The translations under genes were made by a program, and so were the position numbers. The notes under the pieces were generated by a model, which saw only the letters and a program-made list of their open reading frames with translations, had not been told where the DNA came from and made no database searches. From an uncultured Prevotellaceae bacterium (GTDB lineage Bacteria > Bacteroidota > Bacteroidia > Bacteroidales > Bacteroidaceae), in NCBI GenBank assembly GCA_902786665.1, contig CADADN010000034.1, positions 1 through 50,114 on the forward strand: a stretch of 50,114 nucleotides of DNA, read 5' to 3'. Positions 18,429 through 27,550 of the stretch are shown piece by piece (positions within the stretch are counted from its first letter, which is position 1; each line of letters starts with the position of its first letter).

Positions 18429-21400
18429 ATGAGTTATAAGAAAATCATATCCATAGCACTGTTGTGTGTCGCCTGCCTGACGGTCACGGCGCAGGACATC
18501 CTTGTCTCGGGTACGGTAGAGGACGATGAAGGCCCCGTCGTGATGGGCAACGTCGTCGAACGCGATGCCAACAACCGTATCGTCTCCGCCACCCAAACCG
18601 ACTTCAATGGCAATTTCAGCATGCAGGTGAAGAGCAAGAAAAACAAACTTGTATTCTCCTATGTGGGCGACAAGACACAGACGGTCACCATAGGTGACAA
18701 TACCACTTTCAACATCGTGTTGGAGTCGGAAAACAAAACCCTCACCGAGGTCGTGGTGAAAGGTAGAAGCGGCAGTTCGGGAGGCCTCCGCATCCCCAAG
18801 AAAGAGATGACCGTCTCGCAGCAGACCATGAGCATGACCGACGTGGAGGGACTCGCCTTCACCTCCGTCGACGAGGCTCTCCAAGGTGAAATCGCAGGTC
18901 TCGACGTCGTCAGCAATTCCGGCAACCTCGGTTCGGGTACGCAGATGCGTCTCCGTGGTGTCACCACCCTCAGCGCCAACGCCAACCCGCTGATTGTCGT
19001 TGATGACAAGATTTTTGACAATCCCGATGAGGACTTCGACTACGCCAATGCCGACGAGGAGCAGTACTCCTCGCTCCTTTCCGTCAACGTGGAGGACATC
19101 GCCGACATCTCTGTGCTCAAGGATGCCGCCGCCACCGCCGTCTGGGGCTCGAGAGGTTCCAATGGTGTCATCTTGATTACCACCAAGCGTGGCGTTAGGG
19201 GAAAACCAAGGGTGAATTTCTCTTACAAATTCACCGGAACTTGGCAACCCGACGGCTACACGTTGCTCAACGGCGACGACTACACCATGCTGATGAAGGA
19301 GGAGTTCTACAACTCCACACAGAGGTCCGACCGCACCACCTCCATCGCCGAGTTGAACTATGACCGCACATGGAGCGAATATGAGAACTGGAACAACAAC
19401 ACCGACTGGGTGAAGGCCGTCAAGCAGTTCGGTGCCATGCACGAATACAATATCAACCTCTCCGGTGGTGGCGAGAAGGCCACGTTCCGCGTCTCTGCTG
19501 GTTATAAGAACCAGACTGGTTCCATCATCAGGCAGAAGTTCCAGCAATACACCACGCGCCTCGCCCTCGACTACTATGTCAGCGACCGCATCAGGTTCAT
19601 CACCAACTTCGCCCTTACCTACACCGACAATTACAAGAACTATGAGGGCAACATCAACGGTGTGTCCAATCCAAGCCTCCTCTCCATCGCACAGACGCAG
19701 GCGCCCAACATGAGCATCTACAGGCAGAACGCCGACGGCTCGGACACCGACGAGTACTACCTCCCCAACCCCTACCAGTCGGGAAGGACACCCTACGACG
19801 GACCATACCTCTCTTATGACCTCAGGAACATACAGGAGTTGGGCAACCCCGTCGCCATCGCCAACCTCGCGTGGATCAAGGACAAGACCTACAGGCTCAC
19901 GCCCGACTTCACGCTCAAGTACGACATTCTCGGCACATCGGCCACCAAGAGCAGGCTTACGTTCACCGGACGCGTCGATTTCGACATCTTCGCAGAGAGC
20001 AAGCCCACATACCATCCGGCATCGCTCGCCACCAACCAGTGGACCAGCAACGATTACAACCTCGCCACCAACTACGAGTACAACAGCACCAAGATAGGGG
20101 CGCGCACCGAACTGCTCTTCACCCCCTATTTCGTCAACAAGGACTGGTCGGCCTCCATGCTCATCAGGTATGAGATGAACATGACGAAAAACAACAACCA
20201 GACGGTCATCATGTACCATCTCCCCAACGGTGTCACCTCGTCAACCGTGGATGCCTTCAGCGGGACACCGTCGAGCGGCAACGGGCGTTCCAACTCCCAG
20301 AAGGTGCTCTACAACTCACACCTCTCTTACAAGGAGGGACGCTACAACCTCGGTTTCTCGCTCAGCGCCGACGGAAACTCCAAGTTCGGCCCCAAGAACA
20401 AGTGGGCGTATTTCCCCGGTGTCTCCGCACGCTACAACATCATCGACGAACCATTCATGGCGTGGTCGAGAAAGCAGGTCTCCATGCTCGGTCTCAGGGC
20501 CTCATGGGGTATCACCGGCAACGCACCCGACAGGGACTACCTCTTCTACAACACCTACAACACTTCCGCAGGCAACTATGGAAAGGGTAGCGACAGGGAG
20601 CCCTATGCCACCCTCGACGGACTGAAACTCGACAACCTCAAATGGGAGAAGACCACCTCATACAACATCGGATTCAACCTCGGACTCTTCCAGGACATGA
20701 TCGAGGTGGACTTCGACTACTACCACAAGAACACCACCGACCTGCTTCGAGGCATCACCATCCCGTCGATGACAGGTTACTCCTCGCTCAGCTACGCCAA
20801 CGTGGGACGGATGACCAATGACGGATGGGAACTCAACCTCACCGCAAAGAAGTTCATCAAGATTGGCAAGTTCTCCGCCGACTTCAGCGTCAACGTGGCG
20901 CAGAACTCCAACATCCTCGAGGAGATGGACGAGAGCGTGCTGCAGTCCATCAACGGCACCACATGGGACCCCACGCTAAGGGGTACTTCGGTCAACAACG
21001 GCAACACGCAGGCCAACGGCTATCCCATACGCGTGCAAATCGGTAACTCCCTCGGCTCCATCTACGGATACCACTGCAAGGGCGTATACCAATACTCCTA
21101 CGACTATCTCGAGAACTACCGCAGGGAGAACAACCTCAGCACCGCAGAGTATGAGGCGTGGATCAACGACTTCCTCGCCAGCGGCAAGACCGCTCCCGTG
21201 GCCGTGGGTGCCGATGGAAAGGTGCTCATGACCAACGCCGGAAGGCCGCAACGCATGAAATACGCCTACGGCACCACGTCGGAATACGACTTCCAAGGCG
21301 GCGACCTCATCTATGAGGACATCAACCACGACGGACAAATCAACGCACTCGACGTGATGTACCTTGGCAACTCACTTCCGAAGGTCAACGGTGGTTTCAA

Positions 21401-21866
21401 CCTCACGCTGAGGTATGGAAACTGGACCCTCAAGGGACGTTTCAACTACCGTTTCGGCAACAAGGTCATCAACCTTGCGAGAATGAGCCTGGAAAATATG
21501 TACAGCACCAACAACCAAAGCGCCACCGTCAACTACCGTTGGCGCAAGGACGGTGATGTCACACCCATACCAAGGGCACTCTACAACTCTGGATGGAACT
21601 TCCAAAACTCCGACCGCTATGTGGAGGATGGCAGCTTCGTCAGGTTCCAGAACCTGCAGCTCTCCTACAACTTCCCCAAGAAACTCATCAAGAATTGGGG
21701 TATCAGCACCCTCCAGGCATACGCTTCCATGAACAACCTCTTCGTGTGGACCAAGTACAGCGGCACCGACCCTGAAATCTCGGCTACAGGCTTCTATCCC
21801 GCCAGGGACCAGGCGAAGACACCGCGCTCGAAGCAGTTCACCGTAACACTCAACGTGGGATTCTGA
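18429..21866 (+). CDS. SusC-family TonB-dependent receptor (FAS1 operon, first pair)
   Basis: A 1145-residue SusC-type receptor. The signal peptide ends near residue 22 (VTAQ). A carboxypeptidase-regulatory-like domain (about 26-105, with DFNGNFSMQV and LVFSYVGDKT) is followed by TLTEVVVKG, a plug with MRLRGVTTLSANANPLIVVDD and VLKDAAATAVWGSRGSNGV (about 175-255), and a beta-barrel ending in TVTLNVGF. The plug has an insert rich in Asp and Glu (DNPDEDFDYANADEEQ) between its two halves. The gene starts 11 bp after the FAS1 gene, and SusD follows after 34 bp. A long reading frame on the opposite strand here is a codon-bias shadow. No enzyme marks the substrate. Confidence 0.94.
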   Translation: MSYKKIISIALLCVACLTVTAQDILVSGTVEDDEGPVVMGNVVERDANNRIVSATQTDFNGNFSMQVKSKKNKLVFSYVGDKTQTVTIGDNTTFNIVLESENKTLTEVVVKGRSGSSGGLRIPKKEMTVSQQTMSMTDVEGLAFTSVDEALQGEIAGLDVVSNSGNLGSGTQMRLRGVTTLSANANPLIVVDDKIFDNPDEDFDYANADEEQYSSLLSVNVEDIADISVLKDAAATAVWGSRGSNGVILITTKRGVRGKPRVNFSYKFTGTWQPDGYTLLNGDDYTMLMKEEFYNSTQRSDRTTSIAELNYDRTWSEYENWNNNTDWVKAVKQFGAMHEYNINLSGGGEKATFRVSAGYKNQTGSIIRQKFQQYTTRLALDYYVSDRIRFITNFALTYTDNYKNYEGNINGVSNPSLLSIAQTQAPNMSIYRQNADGSDTDEYYLPNPYQSGRTPYDGPYLSYDLRNIQELGNPVAIANLAWIKDKTYRLTPDFTLKYDILGTSATKSRLTFTGRVDFDIFAESKPTYHPASLATNQWTSNDYNLATNYEYNSTKIGARTELLFTPYFVNKDWSASMLIRYEMNMTKNNNQTVIMYHLPNGVTSSTVDAFSGTPSSGNGRSNSQKVLYNSHLSYKEGRYNLGFSLSADGNSKFGPKNKWAYFPGVSARYNIIDEPFMAWSRKQVSMLGLRASWGITGNAPDRDYLFYNTYNTSAGNYGKGSDREPYATLDGLKLDNLKWEKTTSYNIGFNLGLFQDMIEVDFDYYHKNTTDLLRGITIPSMTGYSSLSYANVGRMTNDGWELNLTAKKFIKIGKFSADFSVNVAQNSNILEEMDESVLQSINGTTWDPTLRGTSVNNGNTQANGYPIRVQIGNSLGSIYGYHCKGVYQYSYDYLENYRRENNLSTAEYEAWINDFLASGKTAPVAVGADGKVLMTNAGRPQRMKYAYGTTSEYDFQGGDLIYEDINHDGQINALDVMYLGNSLPKVNGGFNLTLRYGNWTLKGRFNYRFGNKVINLARMSLENMYSTNNQSATVNYRWRKDGDVTPIPRALYNSGWNFQNSDRYVEDGSFVRFQNLQLSYNFPKKLIKNWGISTLQAYASMNNLFVWTKYSGTDPEISATGFYPARDQAKTPRSKQFTVTLNVGF

Positions 21867-21900
21867 TAGAAGCATCGTCAAACTTTGAAACCATAAGGAT

Positions 21901-23667
21901 ATGAAAAGATATATTTCAATGATTCTTGCATGCATGGCACTCGTGTCGTGCGTGGACACCATCATCCTGCCCGACGACAAGACCGTGGACGAGGATTTCT
22001 GGCAGTCGAAGGAGGATGTGGCTTTAATGGTCAACTCAGCCTATGCCAGCATGGCCAGCGAGGCGCTGCTCACAAGGCTCGTCATATGGGGCGACTTCCG
22101 TTCCGACGAGATGGTGCGCTCCTCGGCACTCACCGGGGCCATTCCCGACGCGCTCGACGAGATTTCCACCGTCAACATGCAGACCACCAACACCTTCGCT
22201 TCCTGGAACTCCGTCTATTCCGTCATCAATTATTGCAACATCGTACTGGAAAGGGCGGAAGCGGTGATGCAGCTCGACCCCAACTACACGCAGTCGGACT
22301 ACGAGTCAGACCGGTGCCAGATGCTTGCACTGCGCTCGCTCTGCTACTTCTATCTCGTGCGCAACTTCCGCGACGTGCCATACGTCACGACGGCATTCAT
22401 GAACAGCAGCCAGGACATGCAGATACCGCAGTCGTCGCCTGAATACGTCATCGGACAAATCATACTGACACTCGAGGAGGTGGCATCCAATGCCAACATG
22501 CTCCGCTCCGACGGCATGCCAACCAGCGAATGGAGAAGGGTGGGGTGGTTCCGGCTCGACGCCGTCAACGCACTCCTCGCCGATGTCTACCTTTGGAGGG
22601 CATCCGTCTTGCACAGCACGGGCGACTACCAGAAATGCATAGAATATTGCGACAAGGTCATCGCCTCCAAGCGCAGCCAGCATGTCAGGGGACGCAACGA
22701 GGTGCAGGAGAAGGAATTCCCGCTCGCCGACGGCAACTCCTACTATTCCGACATCTTCGTCACACAGAATGCGGAGGAGAGCATCTTCGAGATACAGTCC
22801 ACCGGCAACCTCGGCCTTTGCAAGTACCTTTACAAGTATAACAACAACAACAGCACGGAAGGATTCCTCAGGGCGTCGAACATCTTCGGCAACGGCACGC
22901 TCTTCCCCAATGGAGACCTCTCCACCAACAATTCCAGCAGCACCGACCTCAGGTTCTATTCCGCCTGCTACACCTCGAGCGACGACTATTATCACATCAA
23001 GAAGATGGTGTCGCAGCAAAACGTGACAACCAAGGCTGGTTCGGCACGCTCCAATGACAGGACCTACACGGCGTTCGACCAAAACTACATCGTCTACCGC
23101 CTCTCCGACGTCATGCTGATGAGGGCGGAGGCCATGGTGCAGCTCGTCAGGGACCTGCCCGAAGGTGCGAGCGACACTGAGAAGGCTGCCAACACCACGC
23201 TTCTGCAAGGCGCCTTCCATCTCGTGCAGGTGGTCAACACACGCTCGCTCTACACCGACAACCTCACCGACTCCATGAAATGGAACACCTACCGTTCATA
23301 CACCAAGGACCAGATGGAGCGCCTCGTCCTCGAGGAGAGGCTGCGCGAACTCTGCTTCGAAGGGAAGCGGTGGTATGACCTGCTCAGATACAACTACAGG
23401 CACGTCGAGGGTGTGAACTACGCACAGACCTTCGGCGAGCAGATGCAAAGCCTTGGGTCCAATGAAATCAACCTCGTGGACAATTACGAGGAGATGCTCA
23501 ACCTCGCCACCAGGAGCAGGGGAGCCGACGCACCGGCCATCAAGGCCAAGATGCGCAACGAGGCATACCTCTACATGCCCATCCCCAACGCCGACATCAT
23601 CGTCTGTCCACTGTTGGTGCAGAACCCGGCCTACAGGACTTCAGGAGATTTTGAAAAATCATATTAA
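21901..23667 (+). CDS. SusD-family lipoprotein (FAS1 operon, first pair)
   Basis: A 588-residue SusD/RagB lipoprotein, lipobox LVSC with Cys17, followed by VDTIILPDDKTVDEDFW. The DExFWxSxED start of the mature part, CQMLALRSLCYFYLVRNF (about 140-157) and LVLEERLRELCFEGKRWYDLLRY near 475-497 are hallmark SusD motifs. It would cap the preceding receptor at the outer membrane. The stop is followed by a strong ribosome-binding site (GGAAGGAGGAA) for the next FAS1 gene, so translation continues directly. Confidence 0.94.
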   Translation: MKRYISMILACMALVSCVDTIILPDDKTVDEDFWQSKEDVALMVNSAYASMASEALLTRLVIWGDFRSDEMVRSSALTGAIPDALDEISTVNMQTTNTFASWNSVYSVINYCNIVLERAEAVMQLDPNYTQSDYESDRCQMLALRSLCYFYLVRNFRDVPYVTTAFMNSSQDMQIPQSSPEYVIGQIILTLEEVASNANMLRSDGMPTSEWRRVGWFRLDAVNALLADVYLWRASVLHSTGDYQKCIEYCDKVIASKRSQHVRGRNEVQEKEFPLADGNSYYSDIFVTQNAEESIFEIQSTGNLGLCKYLYKYNNNNSTEGFLRASNIFGNGTLFPNGDLSTNNSSSTDLRFYSACYTSSDDYYHIKKMVSQQNVTTKAGSARSNDRTYTAFDQNYIVYRLSDVMLMRAEAMVQLVRDLPEGASDTEKAANTTLLQGAFHLVQVVNTRSLYTDNLTDSMKWNTYRSYTKDQMERLVLEERLRELCFEGKRWYDLLRYNYRHVEGVNYAQTFGEQMQSLGSNEINLVDNYEEMLNLATRSRGADAPAIKAKMRNEAYLYMPIPNADIIVCPLLVQNPAYRTSGDFEKSY

Positions 23668-23684
23668 AGGAAGGAGGAACTGAT

Positions 23685-25787
23685 ATGAAATACGAAATGA
23701 AAAGAACATGTGGACGCATCCTGGCCGTCGTCGCCCTTGTCGCTGGCATGGCGACCCTTGCCGGCTGCAACCCCGAGCCAGACGAGTCGGACCTCTATAC
23801 CGCAACGGGTGAGACCGCTGCCGACTACATCAAGCGGAAAAGCGAACTGACCTCGTTCGACTACATCCTCACGCGTGTAAGGCTCGACCGCAACCTATCC
23901 TCCTATGGGGAATACACTGTCTTCGCACCCACCAACGAGGCCATCGCAGCTTACATCGACAGCCTCTACAACGACACCGAGTGCCCCGTGCCGCACAACA
24001 GCATGACGGAGAACTCACTCGAAGGACTCTCCGACAGCCTTTGCAACGACATCGCAAGATATCACCTGGCTAGCGGCATACACAACACCATCGAACTCGG
24101 CGGCGGTGGCGTCAATGTCAACACCATGCTCGGGACGCCCGTGACCACCGAAGGCACCACCGACCCCATCGGACGAGTCACCATCAACAACAAGGCAGTG
24201 GTCATACAGCCCGACAGCCTCGTCACCAACGGCGTGGTGCACGTGCTCAACAACGTCATACCAAGGAGCACAAGGGTGCTCGTCAGCGAGTTGGAGCGCC
24301 ATGAGGAATACAGCATCTTCGTCGAGGCACTCAAGATGACGGGACTCGCCGACTCCCTCACGCGCTACAAGAAAGACAGGACGTACACCATCTCCGACAA
24401 CACCGACACCAGCGGCGAACCGCTCTACTCGCCCGAGGAGTGCAAGATAGCATTCACCATCTTCGCCGAGCCCGACGTCGTCATGAAGGAGAACGGCATC
24501 AACAGCATCGAGGACCTCATCGCATATGCCAACCGCGTCTATGGCGGGGCGGCGGCATGGTATGACTACCCGGCGGAGAAAGGCATCGCCATCAGCACGG
24601 GCAACGACTACACCAACCGCTTCAACGTACTCAACATGTTTGTTGCATACCACATCCTCTATGCAGGAATGCCCGAGACGGAACTGGTCTATGAGTACAC
24701 CACCAAGTGGCTCACCACATGGAACTATGTCAACGGGGGAGAACCCTATGACTACTATGAGACCATGCTCCCGCACACCATTCTCAAGATATGGCAGCCG
24801 CAACCGGGGAAAATACTCTACATCAACCGCTACCAAACCTTCAACACGCTCACCGACCAACTGGCCAGCTATGGCAGCCAGGGCATGCACTCCCTCGTCA
24901 GGCAGGGCGTCAGGGTGGCAAGGTCAACAGACCCCAACCTCCCTTACCCCACCAACATCATGACATTCAACGGATACATCCATGGCATCAGGGGAATGCT
25001 CGTCTACGACGACCTCGTGCCGAAGGGCGTGCTGCACGAGCGCATGAGATTCGACTCCGAGACCTTCCTCCCAGAACTCATCAACAACGGCTTCCGCACC
25101 TCCTCAAGTGCCGAAATCAGCGTGCTCAACGGTGGGGGAAGCGGGTCGCGTGTAGCCTTCCCGCTCGACTATTTCGACAACGTCGTCAGCTACACCTCGG
25201 AGAACAGGTTCCGCACCAATGTCCGTGGCGCCTACAACGCCTACCAGTCCGACTGCTTCCAGGGCTGGGGCAACTACGACCTCGCAGTGAAGATGCCGCC
25301 GCTGCCGACAGGCACCTATGAGTTCCGCCTCTATTACGCCCCGATGAGCCACGGCGGGATGATGCAGTTCTACATGGGCACCTCCAGCAACATGCAGACG
25401 ATGATGGCGCTCGACATCCCCCTCGACGTGCGCATCGACAAGGAAGACCCACGCATCGGATGGACCGACTTCACCCTCGAGGACGACCAGGGCGTGGCCA
25501 CCGACGAAGCCATGCGCAACCGTGGATACATGAGAGGCCCTTATGGCTTCAAGGACCATGCCGAGAACAACGAGTCGGGATTGGAGTACAACATGAGGCG
25601 CGGACACAGGAACGCCGGACTGCGACGCATCCTCGGACGACTCAACATCAAGCAGAGCGACGAACACTGGTTCAGATTCAAGAGCGTCCTCCCCGACGAG
25701 ACAGACCTCAAATGGCAGCTCGACTTCGTGGAGTTCGTGCCTATCGACGTGGTGGACAACGACACCTATTCTGAAGACTGGTACTAA
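23685..25787 (+). CDS. FAS1-domain lipoprotein with C-terminal beta-sandwich
   Basis: A 700-residue lipoprotein (lipobox LAGC, Cys28, then NPEPDESD). The start at 23685 follows GGAAGGAGGAACTGAT closely; an in-frame ATG at 23697 is possible. A clear FAS1 domain covers about residues 45-200 (FDYILTRVRL, YTVFAPTNEAIAAYI, ARYHLASGIH, GVVHVLNNVI). A second, divergent one spans about 205-455 (YSIFVEALKMTGLADSL, YTISDNT, FVAYHILYA). The C-terminal 230 residues look like a jelly-roll beta-sandwich (GTYEFRLYYAP, and KWQLDFVEFVPID near the end). The gene lies between SusD and another FAS1 gene, in the place normally held by surface glycan-binding proteins, and is probably surface-exposed. The ligand is unknown. 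Confidence 0.83.
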   Translation: MKYEMKRTCGRILAVVALVAGMATLAGCNPEPDESDLYTATGETAADYIKRKSELTSFDYILTRVRLDRNLSSYGEYTVFAPTNEAIAAYIDSLYNDTECPVPHNSMTENSLEGLSDSLCNDIARYHLASGIHNTIELGGGGVNVNTMLGTPVTTEGTTDPIGRVTINNKAVVIQPDSLVTNGVVHVLNNVIPRSTRVLVSELERHEEYSIFVEALKMTGLADSLTRYKKDRTYTISDNTDTSGEPLYSPEECKIAFTIFAEPDVVMKENGINSIEDLIAYANRVYGGAAAWYDYPAEKGIAISTGNDYTNRFNVLNMFVAYHILYAGMPETELVYEYTTKWLTTWNYVNGGEPYDYYETMLPHTILKIWQPQPGKILYINRYQTFNTLTDQLASYGSQGMHSLVRQGVRVARSTDPNLPYPTNIMTFNGYIHGIRGMLVYDDLVPKGVLHERMRFDSETFLPELINNGFRTSSSAEISVLNGGGSGSRVAFPLDYFDNVVSYTSENRFRTNVRGAYNAYQSDCFQGWGNYDLAVKMPPLPTGTYEFRLYYAPMSHGGMMQFYMGTSSNMQTMMALDIPLDVRIDKEDPRIGWTDFTLEDDQGVATDEAMRNRGYMRGPYGFKDHAENNESGLEYNMRRGHRNAGLRRILGRLNIKQSDEHWFRFKSVLPDETDLKWQLDFVEFVPIDVVDNDTYSEDWY

Positions 25788-25807
25788 ATCACATCATTGA
25801 ACTTTTT

Positions 25808-27550
25808 ATGAACAAAGTACTTATGAGAAGATTCCATTATATAGCCTGCACGATGATGGCGGCGATGATGCTCGTCGCCACCTCGTGCTCGGAGTTCGAC
25901 GATTATAACGACGCTCCCAGCGATGCCACGGCCTCGGGCAACATGACGCTTTGGCAGAACATCACGCAAAACCCGCAACTATCCGACTTCGCTTCGTTGG
26001 TGAAAAGGACCAGGTTTGATGTCGAACTGGACAACACGAGGGCCTACACCGTGTGGGCGCCCCTCAACGGCACCTTCAACATGGGTGCCTACCAACAGCT
26101 CGACGACTCCACACTACTCGCACAGTTTGTCAAGAGCCATGTGGCGCAGTACAACCATGTGGCCAGCGGGAGCATCGACGAGCGCATACACACGCTCAAC
26201 AAGAAGTCGTTCCCCTTCACCGGAAACGGCGACTACACCTACGACGGGGTTCACATCAGTGTGCCCAACCAACCCAGTTCCAACGGTGTCATGCACCTCA
26301 TGGATGGAGCGGCGCAGTTCTTCCCCAACCTCTACGAGTACCTCTCCATGAGGCAGGGCATCGACTCGCTGAGAAACTATTTCCTCGGCTACGAACTCAC
26401 TACCCTCGACTTGCAGAACAGTGTGAAAGGCTCTGTCGTGGGAGGTGTGCAGACCTACATCGACTCCGTCCTCATCACGACCAACTCACTCACACGGCAA
26501 CTCAACGCCAGCCTGGACAACGAGGACAGCACCTACACCTTCATCATGCCCACCGACAAGGCATATCAGCAGATGTATGACAAGGTGAAGCAGAACTACA
26601 ACTTCATCGCCACTACAAAGGTGCAGGACGTGGAGCAGTTTGCCAGTGCAAGCGCTACCAATTCGAAAAACGTCACCGTGAATGCGGAATACCTCTCCGA
26701 CTCGCTCACCAGAAGGCACATCGTGCGCAACCTCATTTTCAGCAACAACGACGGCTACAACCGCTGGGTGGTGGGAAAGGGACTCTTCTCCGACACCCTA
26801 CGCAGCACCACGAGGAACAAACTCTCCAACCCCAACGACATCCTGGCGCAGACCATCGAAAAGGTGGAGATGAGCAACGGCTTCGCCCACATCGTCGACA
26901 GCCTTGCCTTCTATCCATGGGAGACCTTCGCACCGGAGATTGAGGTGTCGCCCTCAAGGCATGTCGCCAACAAGTTCAACTGCTCTTCGCAGAACGTCAC
27001 CTTCACCGATCCCGAAGGAAGGGTGTTCGGACCGGAGATAAAGGAGTTCAGGTACACATGGATTTATCCCACCAGCGAATATTCCAAGCCTGATGTGTTC
27101 ATCTCGCTGCCCAACGTGAATTCCACCACCTACAACTTCTATTGCGTATTCCTGCCCTCTGCTTATGTAGCCAACGACTCCCTGCCCAACATCCTGAACT
27201 TCCAACTCAGCTACTGTGCGGCAAACGGAAACCTGGCCACCTACAACTTCAGCAAGGCGTATGCCGACAGCCTCCTCACAGGAGGGACGCTGCCAAGGGT
27301 GCCTTCCTCGGTGAGCATGACGACGGCCTTCACCAACGACCCGCTGAAGACCGACACCGTGTTCATCGGAAGGTTCCAGTTCCCTGTGGCATACAACGGA
27401 CTGGGCGACGAATACAGGCCCAACATTCACATCAGCAACCCCATCAGCGTGTTCAACAAGACACAGATGTCCACTTACACGCGTGACATGCGCATCGCAG
27501 CCATCATCATGAGGCCTGTCGAGATGGATGAATTTGAAAAAGAACAATGA
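25808..27550 (+). CDS. FAS1-domain lipoprotein, overlaps the next SusC gene
   Basis: A 580-residue lipoprotein (lipobox VATSC, Cys27, then SEFDDYND). A FAS1 domain spans about residues 45-175 (LSDFASLVKRTRFDVEL, YTVWAPLNGTFNM, NGVMHLMDG). A second, looser FAS1-like part is at about 185-360 (YTFIMPTDKAYQQMYD). The last 200 residues look like beta-sandwich. The gene starts 21 bp after the preceding FAS1 gene. Its stop overlaps the following SusC start in an ATGA at 27547-27550, which implies translational coupling and a fixed stoichiometry with that receptor. Confidence 0.82.
   Translation: MNKVLMRRFHYIACTMMAAMMLVATSCSEFDDYNDAPSDATASGNMTLWQNITQNPQLSDFASLVKRTRFDVELDNTRAYTVWAPLNGTFNMGAYQQLDDSTLLAQFVKSHVAQYNHVASGSIDERIHTLNKKSFPFTGNGDYTYDGVHISVPNQPSSNGVMHLMDGAAQFFPNLYEYLSMRQGIDSLRNYFLGYELTTLDLQNSVKGSVVGGVQTYIDSVLITTNSLTRQLNASLDNEDSTYTFIMPTDKAYQQMYDKVKQNYNFIATTKVQDVEQFASASATNSKNVTVNAEYLSDSLTRRHIVRNLIFSNNDGYNRWVVGKGLFSDTLRSTTRNKLSNPNDILAQTIEKVEMSNGFAHIVDSLAFYPWETFAPEIEVSPSRHVANKFNCSSQNVTFTDPEGRVFGPEIKEFRYTWIYPTSEYSKPDVFISLPNVNSTTYNFYCVFLPSAYVANDSLPNILNFQLSYCAANGNLATYNFSKAYADSLLTGGTLPRVPSSVSMTTAFTNDPLKTDTVFIGRFQFPVAYNGLGDEYRPNIHISNPISVFNKTQMSTYTRDMRIAAIIMRPVEMDEFEKEQ

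Noticed and set aside
18414-20219. 601-residue open frame on the - strand opposite SusC
   Set aside because: It lies fully inside a clear SusC gene, its composition is a Val/Gly/Asp-rich mirror of the sense codons, and it shows no domain motifs or ribosome-binding site.
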